A DNA stretch of 9,487 nt from an uncultured Xanthobacteraceae bacterium (GTDB lineage: Bacteria > Pseudomonadota > Alphaproteobacteria > Rhizobiales > Xanthobacteraceae), in the NCBI GenBank assembly GCA_955652195.1, contig CATPBC010000166.1:1-9487 (forward strand). The letters are read 5' to 3'. The notes below the pieces were generated by a model that did no database searches, was not told the DNA's origin, and worked only from the letters and a program-made list of their open reading frames with translations. The stretch's first letter is position 1. Each line of letters opens with the position of its first letter. Below, one piece after another: positions 1-7,340 of this stretch. Both the position numbers and the translations under genes were made by a program.

Positions 1-10
1 CTTTGCCCAT
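1..10 (-). CDS. start of an unknown protein (only first three codons in window)
   Basis: Only ATG GGC AAA (Met-Gly-Lys) and one further base are inside the window, so nothing can be said about function. The start is inferred from an unusually good ribosome binding site: on the minus strand GGGAGGAG lies five bases before the ATG. A second ATG at 13-15 touches that site directly and is therefore a worse candidate. The gene follows the antiporter on the same strand, but about 80 bp and a possible promoter separate them, so it may be transcribed on its own. Confidence 0.4.
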
Positions 11-42
11 GACATCTCCTCCCATTTACGAATAAGGGTAAC

Positions 43-69
43 ATTATCGGGAGAGAAGTCTCTCGCCAA
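43..69 (-). promoter_or_regulatory. possible promoter with inverted repeat in its spacer, for the gene leaving the left edge
   Basis: On the minus strand TTGGCG (64-69) is followed 15 bases later by GATAAT (43-48), which matches the bacterial -10 consensus at five of six bases. The spacing is shorter than the usual 16-18. The spacer holds the inverted repeat GAGAGA-CT-TCTCTC (51-64), a position where a repressor or MerR-type activator could act. This is a reading by eye; the assignment is tentative. Confidence 0.3.
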
Positions 70-93
70 AGCGAATTATGATAGTGCGACCAT

Positions 94-1704
94 TTACAAC
101 GGCGGTTCGAGTCCGCCTTCTTTCTTGCTGGCAATCCACGCCTCGTCCAAATCAAGTTCGCGTTCTATGCGTCGGCGCGCTTCATCGGTGATTTGGCCGT
201 TTTGTAACAGACGGTAAATGTAGTCGCGTTCGGCCGCGATCAAATCCGATCTTATCTCGGCGGCGGCCGAGGCGTGATCGACACCCTCCGAGGTTTGCAT
301 CGGCAAGCGACGGAAACGATAGTCATGACGCGCGCGTAAGATCGCCAAGACTTCGGGGGAAATTTCGCCCTCGGCTGCGAGCTTTTCTAGCCGGCTTTGC
401 GCCAGCTTTAGCGCTTCAGTTCGTGCGGCAAGCTCGGCCCTGTGCTCGCGCTCACGTTCCTCGGCGGCATGGCTCGTCAAGCCTAACCAGCGCACAGTTC
501 GGGGTAGAAGCAGTCCCTGACCAACCAGCGTAACGACAATGAGACCAAAGGTGATGTAGAGAATAAGATCGCGGTCCGGAAATGGCGCGCCGGAGGCGGT
601 AGTCAGCGGAATTGCTAATGCTGCGGCAAGCGAAACGACCCCACGTATGCCGACAAAGGCAAGAAAAAATACCCATTGCCACGGCGGAAGCGGATCCCGG
701 CGCGCCACCGCCGGGCTCAACCAGCGTGGCAGGTATGTCGCCGGATAGACCCAAATAAATCGCGCGACCACTACGACCAGCACTGTGAGCAGGGCGGCAA
801 ATATCGGCTGGTGCAGAAGGCTGAGATCGGTACGTTCCATGAGGGTGCGAATCTGCAGCCCCGTCACCAAGAAGACGAAACCTTCGAGCAAATAAACAAG
901 TAAATCCCAAAAGAAGATTCCCTGTAGCCGCGTCGCCGCCGGGATGAGTAGCGGGCCGTTCCAGCTTACGAACAGGCCGGCTGCGATCGTCGCCAGCACG
1001 CCCGAACCGCCGATGTGAGCTGGCAACAGGAAGGCGACGTAGGGCGTCATCAACGAAAGCGTGATCTCAACCCGGGGATCGCGAACCCAGCGGCGCAGCT
1101 GGAGACTTAACCAGCCGACGGCAATTCCATAGGCGATTTCACCCACCACGATCAGAACAAAAGTACCGGCGGCCTTCCAGAAGGAAAATGCGCCGGTGCT
1201 CACCGCGACAACGGCGAAGCGGTAAAGGATCAGAGCGGTTGCGTCGTTCGCAACACCTTCTCCGTCAAGCACCACAATAATTCGTCGGGGAATCCCGAGC
1301 CGGCGGACAATGGCGACGGGCGCCACTGCGTCGGGTGGAGCAACAATGGCTCCGAGCACAAACGCGACAGCGAGCGGCATCCCAAGCAGCCAATGGCTCG
1401 TGACAGCCACGGCGCACGTGGTGAAGACGACGCATCCCAATGCAAGCAGCGCGATCGGACGGAGATTGAAGCGAAATTCGCGCCAGCTCATGGCGACGCC
1501 AGCGGAATAAATTAGCGGCGGCAAGATGACTAACAAGACCAATTCCGGCGCAAGTTCGATGCGTGGAAGTCCGGGCGTCAGCGCGAGTCCAATGCCGGCA
1601 ATAACCAGAAGAATAGTAGGAGCAACATTAATTCGTCGCGCGATCACGGCCACCGCGACCATGACCGCTAGCAGGAGGAGGAGAGTCTGGATGGTGTTCG
1701 CCAT
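94..1704 (-). CDS. Na+/H+ antiporter, CPA1 (NhaP/YjcE-like) family
   Basis: Predicted inner-membrane monovalent cation/proton antiporter of 536 residues, exchanging cytoplasmic Na+ (perhaps K+) for H+ in pH and salt homeostasis. About a dozen hydrophobic segments fill residues 5-405. The signature residues of CPA1 exchangers are visible: APPDAVAPV at 122-130 and LDGEGVANDATALILY at 146-161, whose Asn153-Asp154 pair corresponds to the ion-binding ND motif of electroneutral CPA1 members. Residues 410-536 form a charged, probably helical cytoplasmic tail, a usual regulatory region in this family. The N-terminus runs straight into the first membrane helix, which supports the ATG at 1704 although its ribosome binding site is weak. 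It lies 76 bp downstream of the thiolase gene and could be co-transcribed with it. Ion preference cannot be read from the sequence. Confidence 0.93.
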   Translation of the reverse strand: MANTIQTLLLLLAVMVAVAVIARRINVAPTILLVIAGIGLALTPGLPRIELAPELVLLVILPPLIYSAGVAMSWREFRFNLRPIALLALGCVVFTTCAVAVTSHWLLGMPLAVAFVLGAIVAPPDAVAPVAIVRRLGIPRRIIVVLDGEGVANDATALILYRFAVVAVSTGAFSFWKAAGTFVLIVVGEIAYGIAVGWLSLQLRRWVRDPRVEITLSLMTPYVAFLLPAHIGGSGVLATIAAGLFVSWNGPLLIPAATRLQGIFFWDLLVYLLEGFVFLVTGLQIRTLMERTDLSLLHQPIFAALLTVLVVVVARFIWVYPATYLPRWLSPAVARRDPLPPWQWVFFLAFVGIRGVVSLAAALAIPLTTASGAPFPDRDLILYITFGLIVVTLVGQGLLLPRTVRWLGLTSHAAEEREREHRAELAARTEALKLAQSRLEKLAAEGEISPEVLAILRARHDYRFRRLPMQTSEGVDHASAAAEIRSDLIAAERDYIYRLLQNGQITDEARRRIERELDLDEAWIASKKEGGLEPPL

Positions 1705-1780
1705 TGGTCACATAATAATGTTCCCAACCGCTATGTCTTGGGACGGATATCGGACCTTAATCGACCCAGTCCAACAGCGC

Positions 1781-3055
1781 TTAATGCTCCAGAAGCGCGA
1801 CCGTGCCGAGACCGCCGTCCGAGCAAATACTCACGATTGCTCGACTGCCTTTCGGCAGCTGGGCGAGTTCCTTGACAGCCTGACTTAGAATACGTGCGCC
1901 TGTGGCGGCGAACGGATGTCCAAGGGCAACGCTGCCGCCGTTGGGGTTCATCCGCTCGCGCGGAAATGTCCCAAAATTATGCTCGACACCGGCCTTGGCT
2001 CGGACGAAGTCGCTGTCTTGCAGCGCCTTGAGATGACACAAGACCTGAGCCGAAAAGGCCTCGTGAATCTCCCAGAGCGCGATGTCATTAAATTTCAATC
2101 CTTGTCGCGCCAGCAAACGCGGGATGGCCGATACGGGCGCCATGAGTAGTCCTTCGGTAAAGATATCGACGGCGGCCATCTCGAAATCGACCAGACGCAC
2201 GCGCGGCAAATTGTTTGGCAATCGGTCCATGCCTTTGTCGGTTGCGACCCAAATAGCGGCGGCTCCGTCGGTCAGTGGCGAGCTGTTGCCCGCGGTCAGC
2301 GTGCCCCGTCCGCTGGCGCGGTCGAAGACAGGCTTTAACTTGGCAAGCTTCTCGAGCGAGGTGTCGCGTCGTGGAAAGTGATCTTTGCTCGTACCATCGA
2401 CGGGAACGATCAAGTCAGCAAAAAATCCGCCATCTTGCGCGGCGACCGCGCGTCGATGGCCTTCCAGAGCAAGTTCATCTTGTTCGCGCCGGCCGATGTT
2501 CCAATCCTTCGCCATATCTTCGGTATGTTCGCCCATGCTCCGCCCGGTGACACGATTCTTTACTTCGGGAACGTGGAGCCGGATATCTGACAGGCGTAGC
2601 TTCCGGAGAAGGCTTAACCGCTTTACTAGGCCGCGCGCTTGAACGAGGCGTCGCAGCCAGACGGAAAAATTTTGGTTCAGGCCGATCTGAAGGCGGCTCA
2701 TGCTTTCTACGCCGCCAACCATCGCCAGCGACGCTCTCTTTTCTTCGAGCATTCCTGCCGCTTCAAACACGCCCACCATACTCGTGCTGCATTGCATGAT
2801 GGTCGTGTAAGTCGGCACGTGCGGGTCCAGTTTGCTTTCAAGCCACACTTCCCGTGCCAAATTGGCATAGGCGAGATTGACCACCACCGAGCCCCACACC
2901 GCAAAATCGATCGGTCGCTTTGCTTGGTTCGCCATCGCCAGTACGACGGGCACCGACAAGTTCAAAGAATCGCGGTGAGCGAACGGGCCGTCCACATTAA
3001 CAAACGGCGTGCGTAGCCCGGCCGCCAACCAGACGGCATCTCTCTCGTTCGGCAT
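1781..3055 (-). CDS. acetyl-CoA C-acyltransferase (3-ketoacyl-CoA thiolase), FadI/HADHB type
   Basis: Cytoplasmic thiolase of 424 residues, the normal length. It would cleave 3-ketoacyl-CoA with CoA to give acetyl-CoA and a shortened acyl-CoA, the last step of fatty acid beta-oxidation, or run in reverse. The nucleophilic cysteine is Cys89 in TTIMQCSTSMVG. His331 sits in IHEAFSAQ, His380 in the LGHP motif, and the second catalytic cysteine is Cys411 in SICSDGGLG. The HEAF form (rather than NEAF) and the GRSMGEHTEDMAKDW segment point to the FadI/trifunctional-protein beta-subunit branch rather than PhaA/AtoB. GAGGG precedes the ATG by about seven bases. No hydratase/dehydrogenase partner (FadJ type) lies downstream here. 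Chain-length preference is unknown. Confidence 0.9.
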   Translation of the reverse strand: MPNERDAVWLAAGLRTPFVNVDGPFAHRDSLNLSVPVVLAMANQAKRPIDFAVWGSVVVNLAYANLAREVWLESKLDPHVPTYTTIMQCSTSMVGVFEAAGMLEEKRASLAMVGGVESMSRLQIGLNQNFSVWLRRLVQARGLVKRLSLLRKLRLSDIRLHVPEVKNRVTGRSMGEHTEDMAKDWNIGRREQDELALEGHRRAVAAQDGGFFADLIVPVDGTSKDHFPRRDTSLEKLAKLKPVFDRASGRGTLTAGNSSPLTDGAAAIWVATDKGMDRLPNNLPRVRLVDFEMAAVDIFTEGLLMAPVSAIPRLLARQGLKFNDIALWEIHEAFSAQVLCHLKALQDSDFVRAKAGVEHNFGTFPRERMNPNGGSVALGHPFAATGARILSQAVKELAQLPKGSRAIVSICSDGGLGTVALLEH

Positions 3056-3247
3056 GGTCGGCCCTCATCCGCAGGACTGAGCCCCTTTATTATCGCGCGA
3101 CAGGGGGACGACCGATACGTTTATTTCGTGCATCTATTGCGTGAATGCCCATTCGACAGCGGTCGACGGACAGCTTCGATCGCGCAGCAATTTCTTGGCG
3201 GCGAGGAATTCGGTTAAACAGCGTCGCCTGGCGACGGGACCGACGAA
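3056..3247. other. intergenic spacer between the molybdenum-enzyme operon and the thiolase gene
   Basis: No convincing gene is seen. The right part holds the possible operon terminator described separately. On the minus strand, GATAAT (3089-3094) upstream of the thiolase start could be a -10 element, but no good -35 lies at the right distance, so no promoter is called. Confidence 0.5.
3211..3236 (-). terminator. possible terminator after the molybdenum-enzyme operon
   Basis: Just past the stop codon of the large subunit the minus strand reads CGTCGCC-A-GGCGACG (3222-3236), a perfect 7-bp inverted repeat that would fold with a 3-base loop, followed by CTGTTTAACC. The T-run is short, so it may be a weak or Rho-assisted terminator. 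Confidence 0.35.
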
Positions 3248-5473
3248 TCAAGGGCGCAGCAGTTTATCGATCGTAATCGGCAGATCGCGAACGCGCTTGC
3301 CGGTGGCGTGATAGACCGCATTGGCGATCGCTGCGGCGGTGCCCACGATGCCAATTTCACCAACGCCTTTGACGCCGAGCGGGTTGATCTCATCGTCCTT
3401 CTCGTTGACGAAGATCACGTCGATCGCATGCACGTCGGCATTCACCGGTACATGATAGTCAGCGAGGTTATGAGTCATGAAGCGGCCGAACCGGTTGTCA
3501 GTTAACGTCTCTTCATGCAGCGCCATGCCGATGCCGCCGACCACGGCGCCGAGAATCTGGCTCGCAGCAAGCTTGGGATTGAGAATGCGGCCAGCTGCAA
3601 CGGCGTTCACGATGCGCGTTACACGGACGACCCCGATCTGCTCGTCGACCTTGATCTCGGCGAAAACCGCGGAATGCGTGTAGTGGGAATATTTGCTTTT
3701 CTCGTTCGGCTCGGCGCTTGCCTCCTTTTCAATGCGATCGATATTGCCCGCGCGCATGGCGTCGGCGAGAGATACCTCGACATTTTTGCTTTTATGTCGA
3801 ATTCCGTCTTCCGCGAGTGTCACGTCTTCAAGTTTTGCGCCGGCGAGCGGCGACCGCGGGATTCTTTGCGCGAGTCGAAGGAGCTCCTTCTGCACCTCGC
3901 GGCATGCAGCCTGAATGGCACAGCCGACCGATGATGTTGTAAAGGATCCGCCTTCAACGGGCGCATCCGGCAGGGCAGAATCCCCCAGCTTTGCCGTTAC
4001 GTGCTCGATGGGCACGCCGAGCATGTCGGCGGCGAGCTGGGTCATCATGGTGTAGGTCCCGGGCCCGATATCGGCGGTCGCGCTACTGATCTCGACACTG
4101 CCGTTGGCGGTCAGCACCGCTTTGGCGCTTGCCTTCATCTGCATCGCTTCCCAGATGCCGGTCGCCATGCCCCAGCCAACCAGCTCGTTGCCATCTTTCA
4201 TCGAGCGTGGCTGTGGATTGCGTTTGGACCAGCCGAATTTCTCGGCGCCCTGGCGATAGCACTCACGCAACTCCTTGCTGCTGTAAGGTTTGTCCTCGAT
4301 CTGATCCTTGTCGGAATAATTGGAGAGCCGCAGTGTCAGCGGATCTAATCCCGCTGCATAGGCAAGCTCATCCGTCGCGCACTCGATAGCGAACAGGCCT
4401 TCCGCTCCCCCTGGCGCGCGCATGTCGCACGGCGTGTTCTGATCGAGCTTGACCAGCTTTTGCACGAGTTCGACGTTGTCACATTTATAGAGCAGGCTCG
4501 ACCAGGTTACATAATTGCGCTGGAAATTTTCGAACTGCGAAGTCATGCCGACCCACTGGTGACGGAAACTCGCAAGCTTGCCGTCGCGCTCGGCGGCGAG
4601 CGCTAGCGATTGAATGTTCGCAGCCCGATATCCGATTGTGAACATCTGCTGCCGCGTCAAAGCCACCTGCACCGAGCGCCGGAGCGCCCGCGCCGCCAGC
4701 ACCGCGAGTGGCAATTCGTATTGCGGACGCAAACCGGACCCAAATCCGCCGCCGACATAGGGTGACAAAATGCGAACCGCGTCCTGGGCCATTCCGAACA
4801 CGTTAGCGACGTAGTTGCGACAATTCTGCGGACCTTGGGTCTTGTTGTAGACCGTGATGCGGTCATCATCCTCCCACACTGCGGTTGCACCGAACATCTC
4901 CATCGGATTGTGGTGCTCGACCGGTATCCGGTACTCAACCTCAATACGAACTGGCGCTTGGCTGAAGGCTTTGGCGGCATTGCCCCGCTTGTGCGATTGG
5001 CTTTCGCCGTTTTCGCTGACGACGCGCGCACGCCCGTGATGCGCTTCGAAATCGGTGACGTGTTGTTGTTGCTCGTAGTCGACGCGGATAAGCGAGGCCG
5101 CAAAGCGCGCGGTTTCGAGCTCTTCCGCCACAACCAAGGCCACCGGCTGGCCGCTGAATCGGATCCGATCATCGTAGAGCGGCCGGAAAGGCGAACCGGG
5201 CGGGGCGACCTCGTCGCCGTATTTCTCGGCTGACGCCGCCAGTTTCGGCCGATGGTCGTGCGTGAACACGTCGAGCATGCCGGGGACCGACAACGCGTCC
5301 GTGGTATGGATGCGCAAGATGCGGCCTTTGGCGATCGCCGACGTCACGACGAAACCATAAGCTAGACCGGACACGTTGTGTTCGGCCGCGTATTTCGCAG
5401 CACCGGTGACCTTGGCGCGGCCGTCGACCCGCGAGGTCGGCTTGCCGAGATAGCTAGTGCTCATGTTGGCCAT
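3248..5473 (-). CDS. paoC: molybdopterin-binding large subunit of a PaoC-like aldehyde oxidoreductase (xanthine dehydrogenase family)
   Basis: Catalytic subunit (741 residues; E. coli PaoC is of similar length) that would hydroxylate an aldehyde or N-heterocycle at a molybdenum centre, using water as the oxygen source. The hammerhead domain covers about residues 15-135 and the molybdenum-binding domain about 140-730. Visible cofactor and active-site motifs are HNPMEMFGA (188-196), GGGFGSG (241-247), MRAPGGAEG (351-359) and GVGEIGIVG near the C-terminus, with Glu706 as the expected catalytic glutamate. It is the third gene of the operon, 11 bp after the FAD subunit. An AGGTAAG box lies rather far (13 bases) from the ATG at 5473; an in-frame ATG at 5464 is an alternative. 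The substrate is not determined by sequence. Orthology to PaoC is inferred from operon order and the partner subunit; no accessory maturation gene (PaoD/XdhC) is in the window. Confidence 0.92.
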   Translation of the reverse strand: MANMSTSYLGKPTSRVDGRAKVTGAAKYAAEHNVSGLAYGFVVTSAIAKGRILRIHTTDALSVPGMLDVFTHDHRPKLAASAEKYGDEVAPPGSPFRPLYDDRIRFSGQPVALVVAEELETARFAASLIRVDYEQQQHVTDFEAHHGRARVVSENGESQSHKRGNAAKAFSQAPVRIEVEYRIPVEHHNPMEMFGATAVWEDDDRITVYNKTQGPQNCRNYVANVFGMAQDAVRILSPYVGGGFGSGLRPQYELPLAVLAARALRRSVQVALTRQQMFTIGYRAANIQSLALAAERDGKLASFRHQWVGMTSQFENFQRNYVTWSSLLYKCDNVELVQKLVKLDQNTPCDMRAPGGAEGLFAIECATDELAYAAGLDPLTLRLSNYSDKDQIEDKPYSSKELRECYRQGAEKFGWSKRNPQPRSMKDGNELVGWGMATGIWEAMQMKASAKAVLTANGSVEISSATADIGPGTYTMMTQLAADMLGVPIEHVTAKLGDSALPDAPVEGGSFTTSSVGCAIQAACREVQKELLRLAQRIPRSPLAGAKLEDVTLAEDGIRHKSKNVEVSLADAMRAGNIDRIEKEASAEPNEKSKYSHYTHSAVFAEIKVDEQIGVVRVTRIVNAVAAGRILNPKLAASQILGAVVGGIGMALHEETLTDNRFGRFMTHNLADYHVPVNADVHAIDVIFVNEKDDEINPLGVKGVGEIGIVGTAAAIANAVYHATGKRVRDLPITIDKLLRP

Positions 5474-5484
5474 ATTCGTTTTGC

Positions 5485-6501
5485 TTACCTGATGCGTTTG
5501 TCGCCTTGCGACTGCGGCGTTCCGTTCGCCGCCTGCGTCAAGGTGCGCACGATGGCGCGCCGTGCCAGCTCGATTTTAAAGTCATTGTGTCCGAAGCTGC
5601 GCGCGTCACGCAGCACGTTATCTGCCGCCCGCACGAAGCTCTCTCGGATCGCCGGCGCTCCGTGCAGTTGCGACTCAGCCTGGCGGTCGCGCCATGGTTT
5701 ATGTGCCACGCCACCGAGTGCGAGGCGCGCCTCTTTAATCGCGCCATTCTCGATTTCCAGAGCTGCCGCGACCGCCACCAAGGCAAACGCATAAGACAGG
5801 CGATCCCGGATTTTCAGATAGCTGTAGTTTGTGGCGAAGCCCTTTGGTGGCAGCTCGATCGCGGTAATGATCTCGTCCTTTTTCAGATTCGTATCAAACT
5901 GCGGCGTGTCGCCCGGCAGGCGATGGAAGTCGGCGAACGCAATGCTGCGCTCGCCGTCGCGACCGGTTGCTAGCACGCGCGCGTCCAGTGCCGCCAGCGC
6001 GACGCACATGTCCGATGGGTGGGTCGCGATGCAATGCTCGCTCGTGCCAAGGATTGCATGCATTCGGTTGAGCCCGTCGATGGCCGAACAGCCGCTTCCA
6101 GGCTCACGCTTATTGCAAGGCGTCGTTGTGTCGTAAAAATAGAAACAGCGCGTGCGCTGCAGAAGATTCCCACCAGTTGTCGCCATGTTGCGCAATTGCG
6201 GTGAGGCTCCAGCGAGGATTGCGCTGTGCAGCAATGGATAGCGTTTCTCAATTTGAGGGTGATACGCCAGATCGCTGTTTGGAACGAGAGCGCCGATGCG
6301 AAGTCCGCCATCGCCGGTTTCGTCGAGCCGGCCGAGCGGTAATCGAGTGATGTCGATCAGCCGAGATGGCCTCGCCACGCCTTCCTTGATTAGATCGATC
6401 AGATTGGTGCCGCCGGCGACAAATTTCGCGCCGGGGTCGGCGGCCATCTGGCGCACAGCGTCGGCGACGTCGCTTGCTCGACTGAACTCAAAATTGTTCA
6501 T
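5485..6501 (-). CDS. paoB: FAD-binding subunit of the PaoABC-like molybdenum enzyme, with 4Fe-4S cysteine motif
   Basis: Medium subunit of 338 residues that takes electrons from the 2Fe-2S clusters to FAD. The FAD-binding PCMH-type domain is N-terminal, with AGGTNLIDLIKEG at about 29-41 and ATTGGNLLQRT around 107-117. The C-terminal CO-dehydrogenase-flavoprotein domain covers about 220-330. Between them lies a cysteine-rich stretch with Cys119, Cys129, Cys138 and Cys157 (RCFYFYD, PCNKREPGSGC, SEHC). This matches the insertion that binds an additional 4Fe-4S cluster in E. coli PaoB and, by analogy, 4-hydroxybenzoyl-CoA reductase; ordinary xanthine dehydrogenases lack it. The start codon overlaps the stop of the preceding gene by four bases (ATGA), which indicates translational coupling. 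The assignment of individual cysteines to the cluster is inference. Confidence 0.92.
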   Translation of the reverse strand: MNNFEFSRASDVADAVRQMAADPGAKFVAGGTNLIDLIKEGVARPSRLIDITRLPLGRLDETGDGGLRIGALVPNSDLAYHPQIEKRYPLLHSAILAGASPQLRNMATTGGNLLQRTRCFYFYDTTTPCNKREPGSGCSAIDGLNRMHAILGTSEHCIATHPSDMCVALAALDARVLATGRDGERSIAFADFHRLPGDTPQFDTNLKKDEIITAIELPPKGFATNYSYLKIRDRLSYAFALVAVAAALEIENGAIKEARLALGGVAHKPWRDRQAESQLHGAPAIRESFVRAADNVLRDARSFGHNDFKIELARRAIVRTLTQAANGTPQSQGDKRIR

Positions 6502-7043
6502 GGTCCCCCGTCTCTCGGCGGCGCCGCCGATTTCTGGGAAATGACCTGTTCGATCGCGGCAAGGATATTAGGATAGGCGCCGCAGCGGCAGATGTTGCCG
6601 CTCATAAGCTCGCGAACTTCATCGGCCGTGTGCGCCCTCCCTTCGGCGATTAAGCCGACGGCCGAACAAATTTGGCCGGGCGTGCAGTAGCCGCACTGGA
6701 AGGCATCATGGTCGATGAAGGCTCGCTGTATTGGATGAAGCGCGCCGTCTTTCGCTAATCCTTCGATGGTGGTGATCTGCGCGCCGTCCTTCATAACGGC
6801 GAGCGTCAGGCACGAATTGATCCGCCGGCCATCGACCAGAACCGTGCAGGCGCCGCATTGGCCGTGGTCGCAGCCCTTTTTGGTACCCGTCAGCCCGAGA
6901 TGGATGCGCAGCGTATCAAGCAGCGTAGTCCATGGGGCCAGGGTCAGCTTGTTCGCCACGCCGTTGACATGGAGCGTGACCATCATTTTGGCCGGCGCCG
7001 AAAATCTCTCGCCGCGCTTTGGAGCTGCTGACGACTTAGCCAT
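6498..7043 (-). CDS. paoA: 2Fe-2S subunit of the PaoABC-like molybdenum enzyme
   Basis: Small electron-transfer subunit with two 2Fe-2S clusters. Numbered from the ATG at 7043 (181 residues), the N-terminal ferredoxin-like domain has Cys58, Cys63, Cys66 and Cys78 (GCDHGQCGAC and NSC), and the C-terminal helical domain has Cys117, Cys120, Cys152 and Cys154 (QCGYC and CRC). All eight ligands are present. It is the first gene of the operon. The start is uncertain: the frame stays open to an ATG at 7109 and a TTG at 7115, and none of these has a clear ribosome binding site. The ATG at 7043 is preferred because the extra residues look unlike the family. With either start there is no twin-arginine motif plus hydrophobic stretch, unlike E. 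coli PaoA, so a cytoplasmic location is predicted. Confidence 0.9.
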   Translation of the reverse strand: MAKSSAAPKRGERFSAPAKMMVTLHVNGVANKLTLAPWTTLLDTLRIHLGLTGTKKGCDHGQCGACTVLVDGRRINSCLTLAVMKDGAQITTIEGLAKDGALHPIQRAFIDHDAFQCGYCTPGQICSAVGLIAEGRAHTADEVRELMSGNICRCGAYPNILAAIEQVISQKSAAPPRDGGP

Positions 7044-7115
7044 TGGCTTCGATTTAACAGGGTAGGCGACCAACGGTCCGCAAACGCTGTCAGAATGCGA
7101 CCGTTGCATCGGCAA

Positions 7116-7340
7116 CGCAATGACGGGCCGGGCGTTCCGCAGTATTTCCCGAGCTACCCGCGCCCGGAGCGTTGGTGTATCTTTTTCTTCAGAGCTGCCA
7201 GCGGAATAGGCCGGCGTTCCGGAGCGATGAACGGCAGCGAGCGTGCCCGCGGCGGGCGAGACATCCGAAGTGGTTCGAGATCCTGTTCGCGCTTTGCTTT
7301 CCGCACCTTCGGAAAGCGCGCAGACTCGTGAGGCGATTCC
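7116..7340. other. divergent intergenic region between the molybdenum-enzyme operon and the Bug gene
   Basis: This stretch should hold promoters for both directions, but no clear -35/-10 pair was found by eye. It contains a 7-bp inverted repeat, CCGGGCG (7128-7134) with CGCCCGG (7161-7167), separated by 26 bases, and a stronger hairpin next to the Bug gene that is listed separately. Open frames crossing it look like chance readings in GC-rich DNA. If the 2Fe-2S gene really starts at 7109 or 7115, this is the whole spacer; otherwise it extends to 7044. Confidence 0.5.
7288..7320 (+). promoter_or_regulatory. hairpin with two alternative pairings in the 5' leader of the Bug gene
   Basis: GCTTTCCG (7296-7303) pairs perfectly with CGGAAAGC (7310-7317) around the 6-base loop CACCTT. 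Part of the same right arm, AAAGCGCG (7313-7320), pairs equally well with CGCGCTTT (7288-7295), so the two stems exclude each other. The structure ends seven bases before GTGAGG, the ribosome binding site. It lacks a following T-run, so it is not a plain terminator. A regulatory role is inference; it may also be an operator or have no function. Confidence 0.35.

Noticed and set aside
51..64. GAGAGA/TCTCTC hairpin as terminator of the antiporter gene
   Set aside because: The stem is short with only a 2-4 base loop and there is no T-run after it on the minus strand; a promoter-spacer repeat fits better.
1526..1888. 120-codon plus-strand open frame over the antiporter start and thiolase end
   Set aside because: It is antisense to both genes, Thr/Ala/Arg-rich, and shows no domain.
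4835..5233. 132-codon plus-strand open frame inside the large molybdenum subunit
   Set aside because: It is antisense to a conserved domain region and has no recognisable motif.
7128..7167. CCGGGCG/CGCCCGG inverted repeat as an operator or terminator
   Set aside because: Seven GC-only base pairs with a 26-base gap are expected by chance in DNA of this composition.
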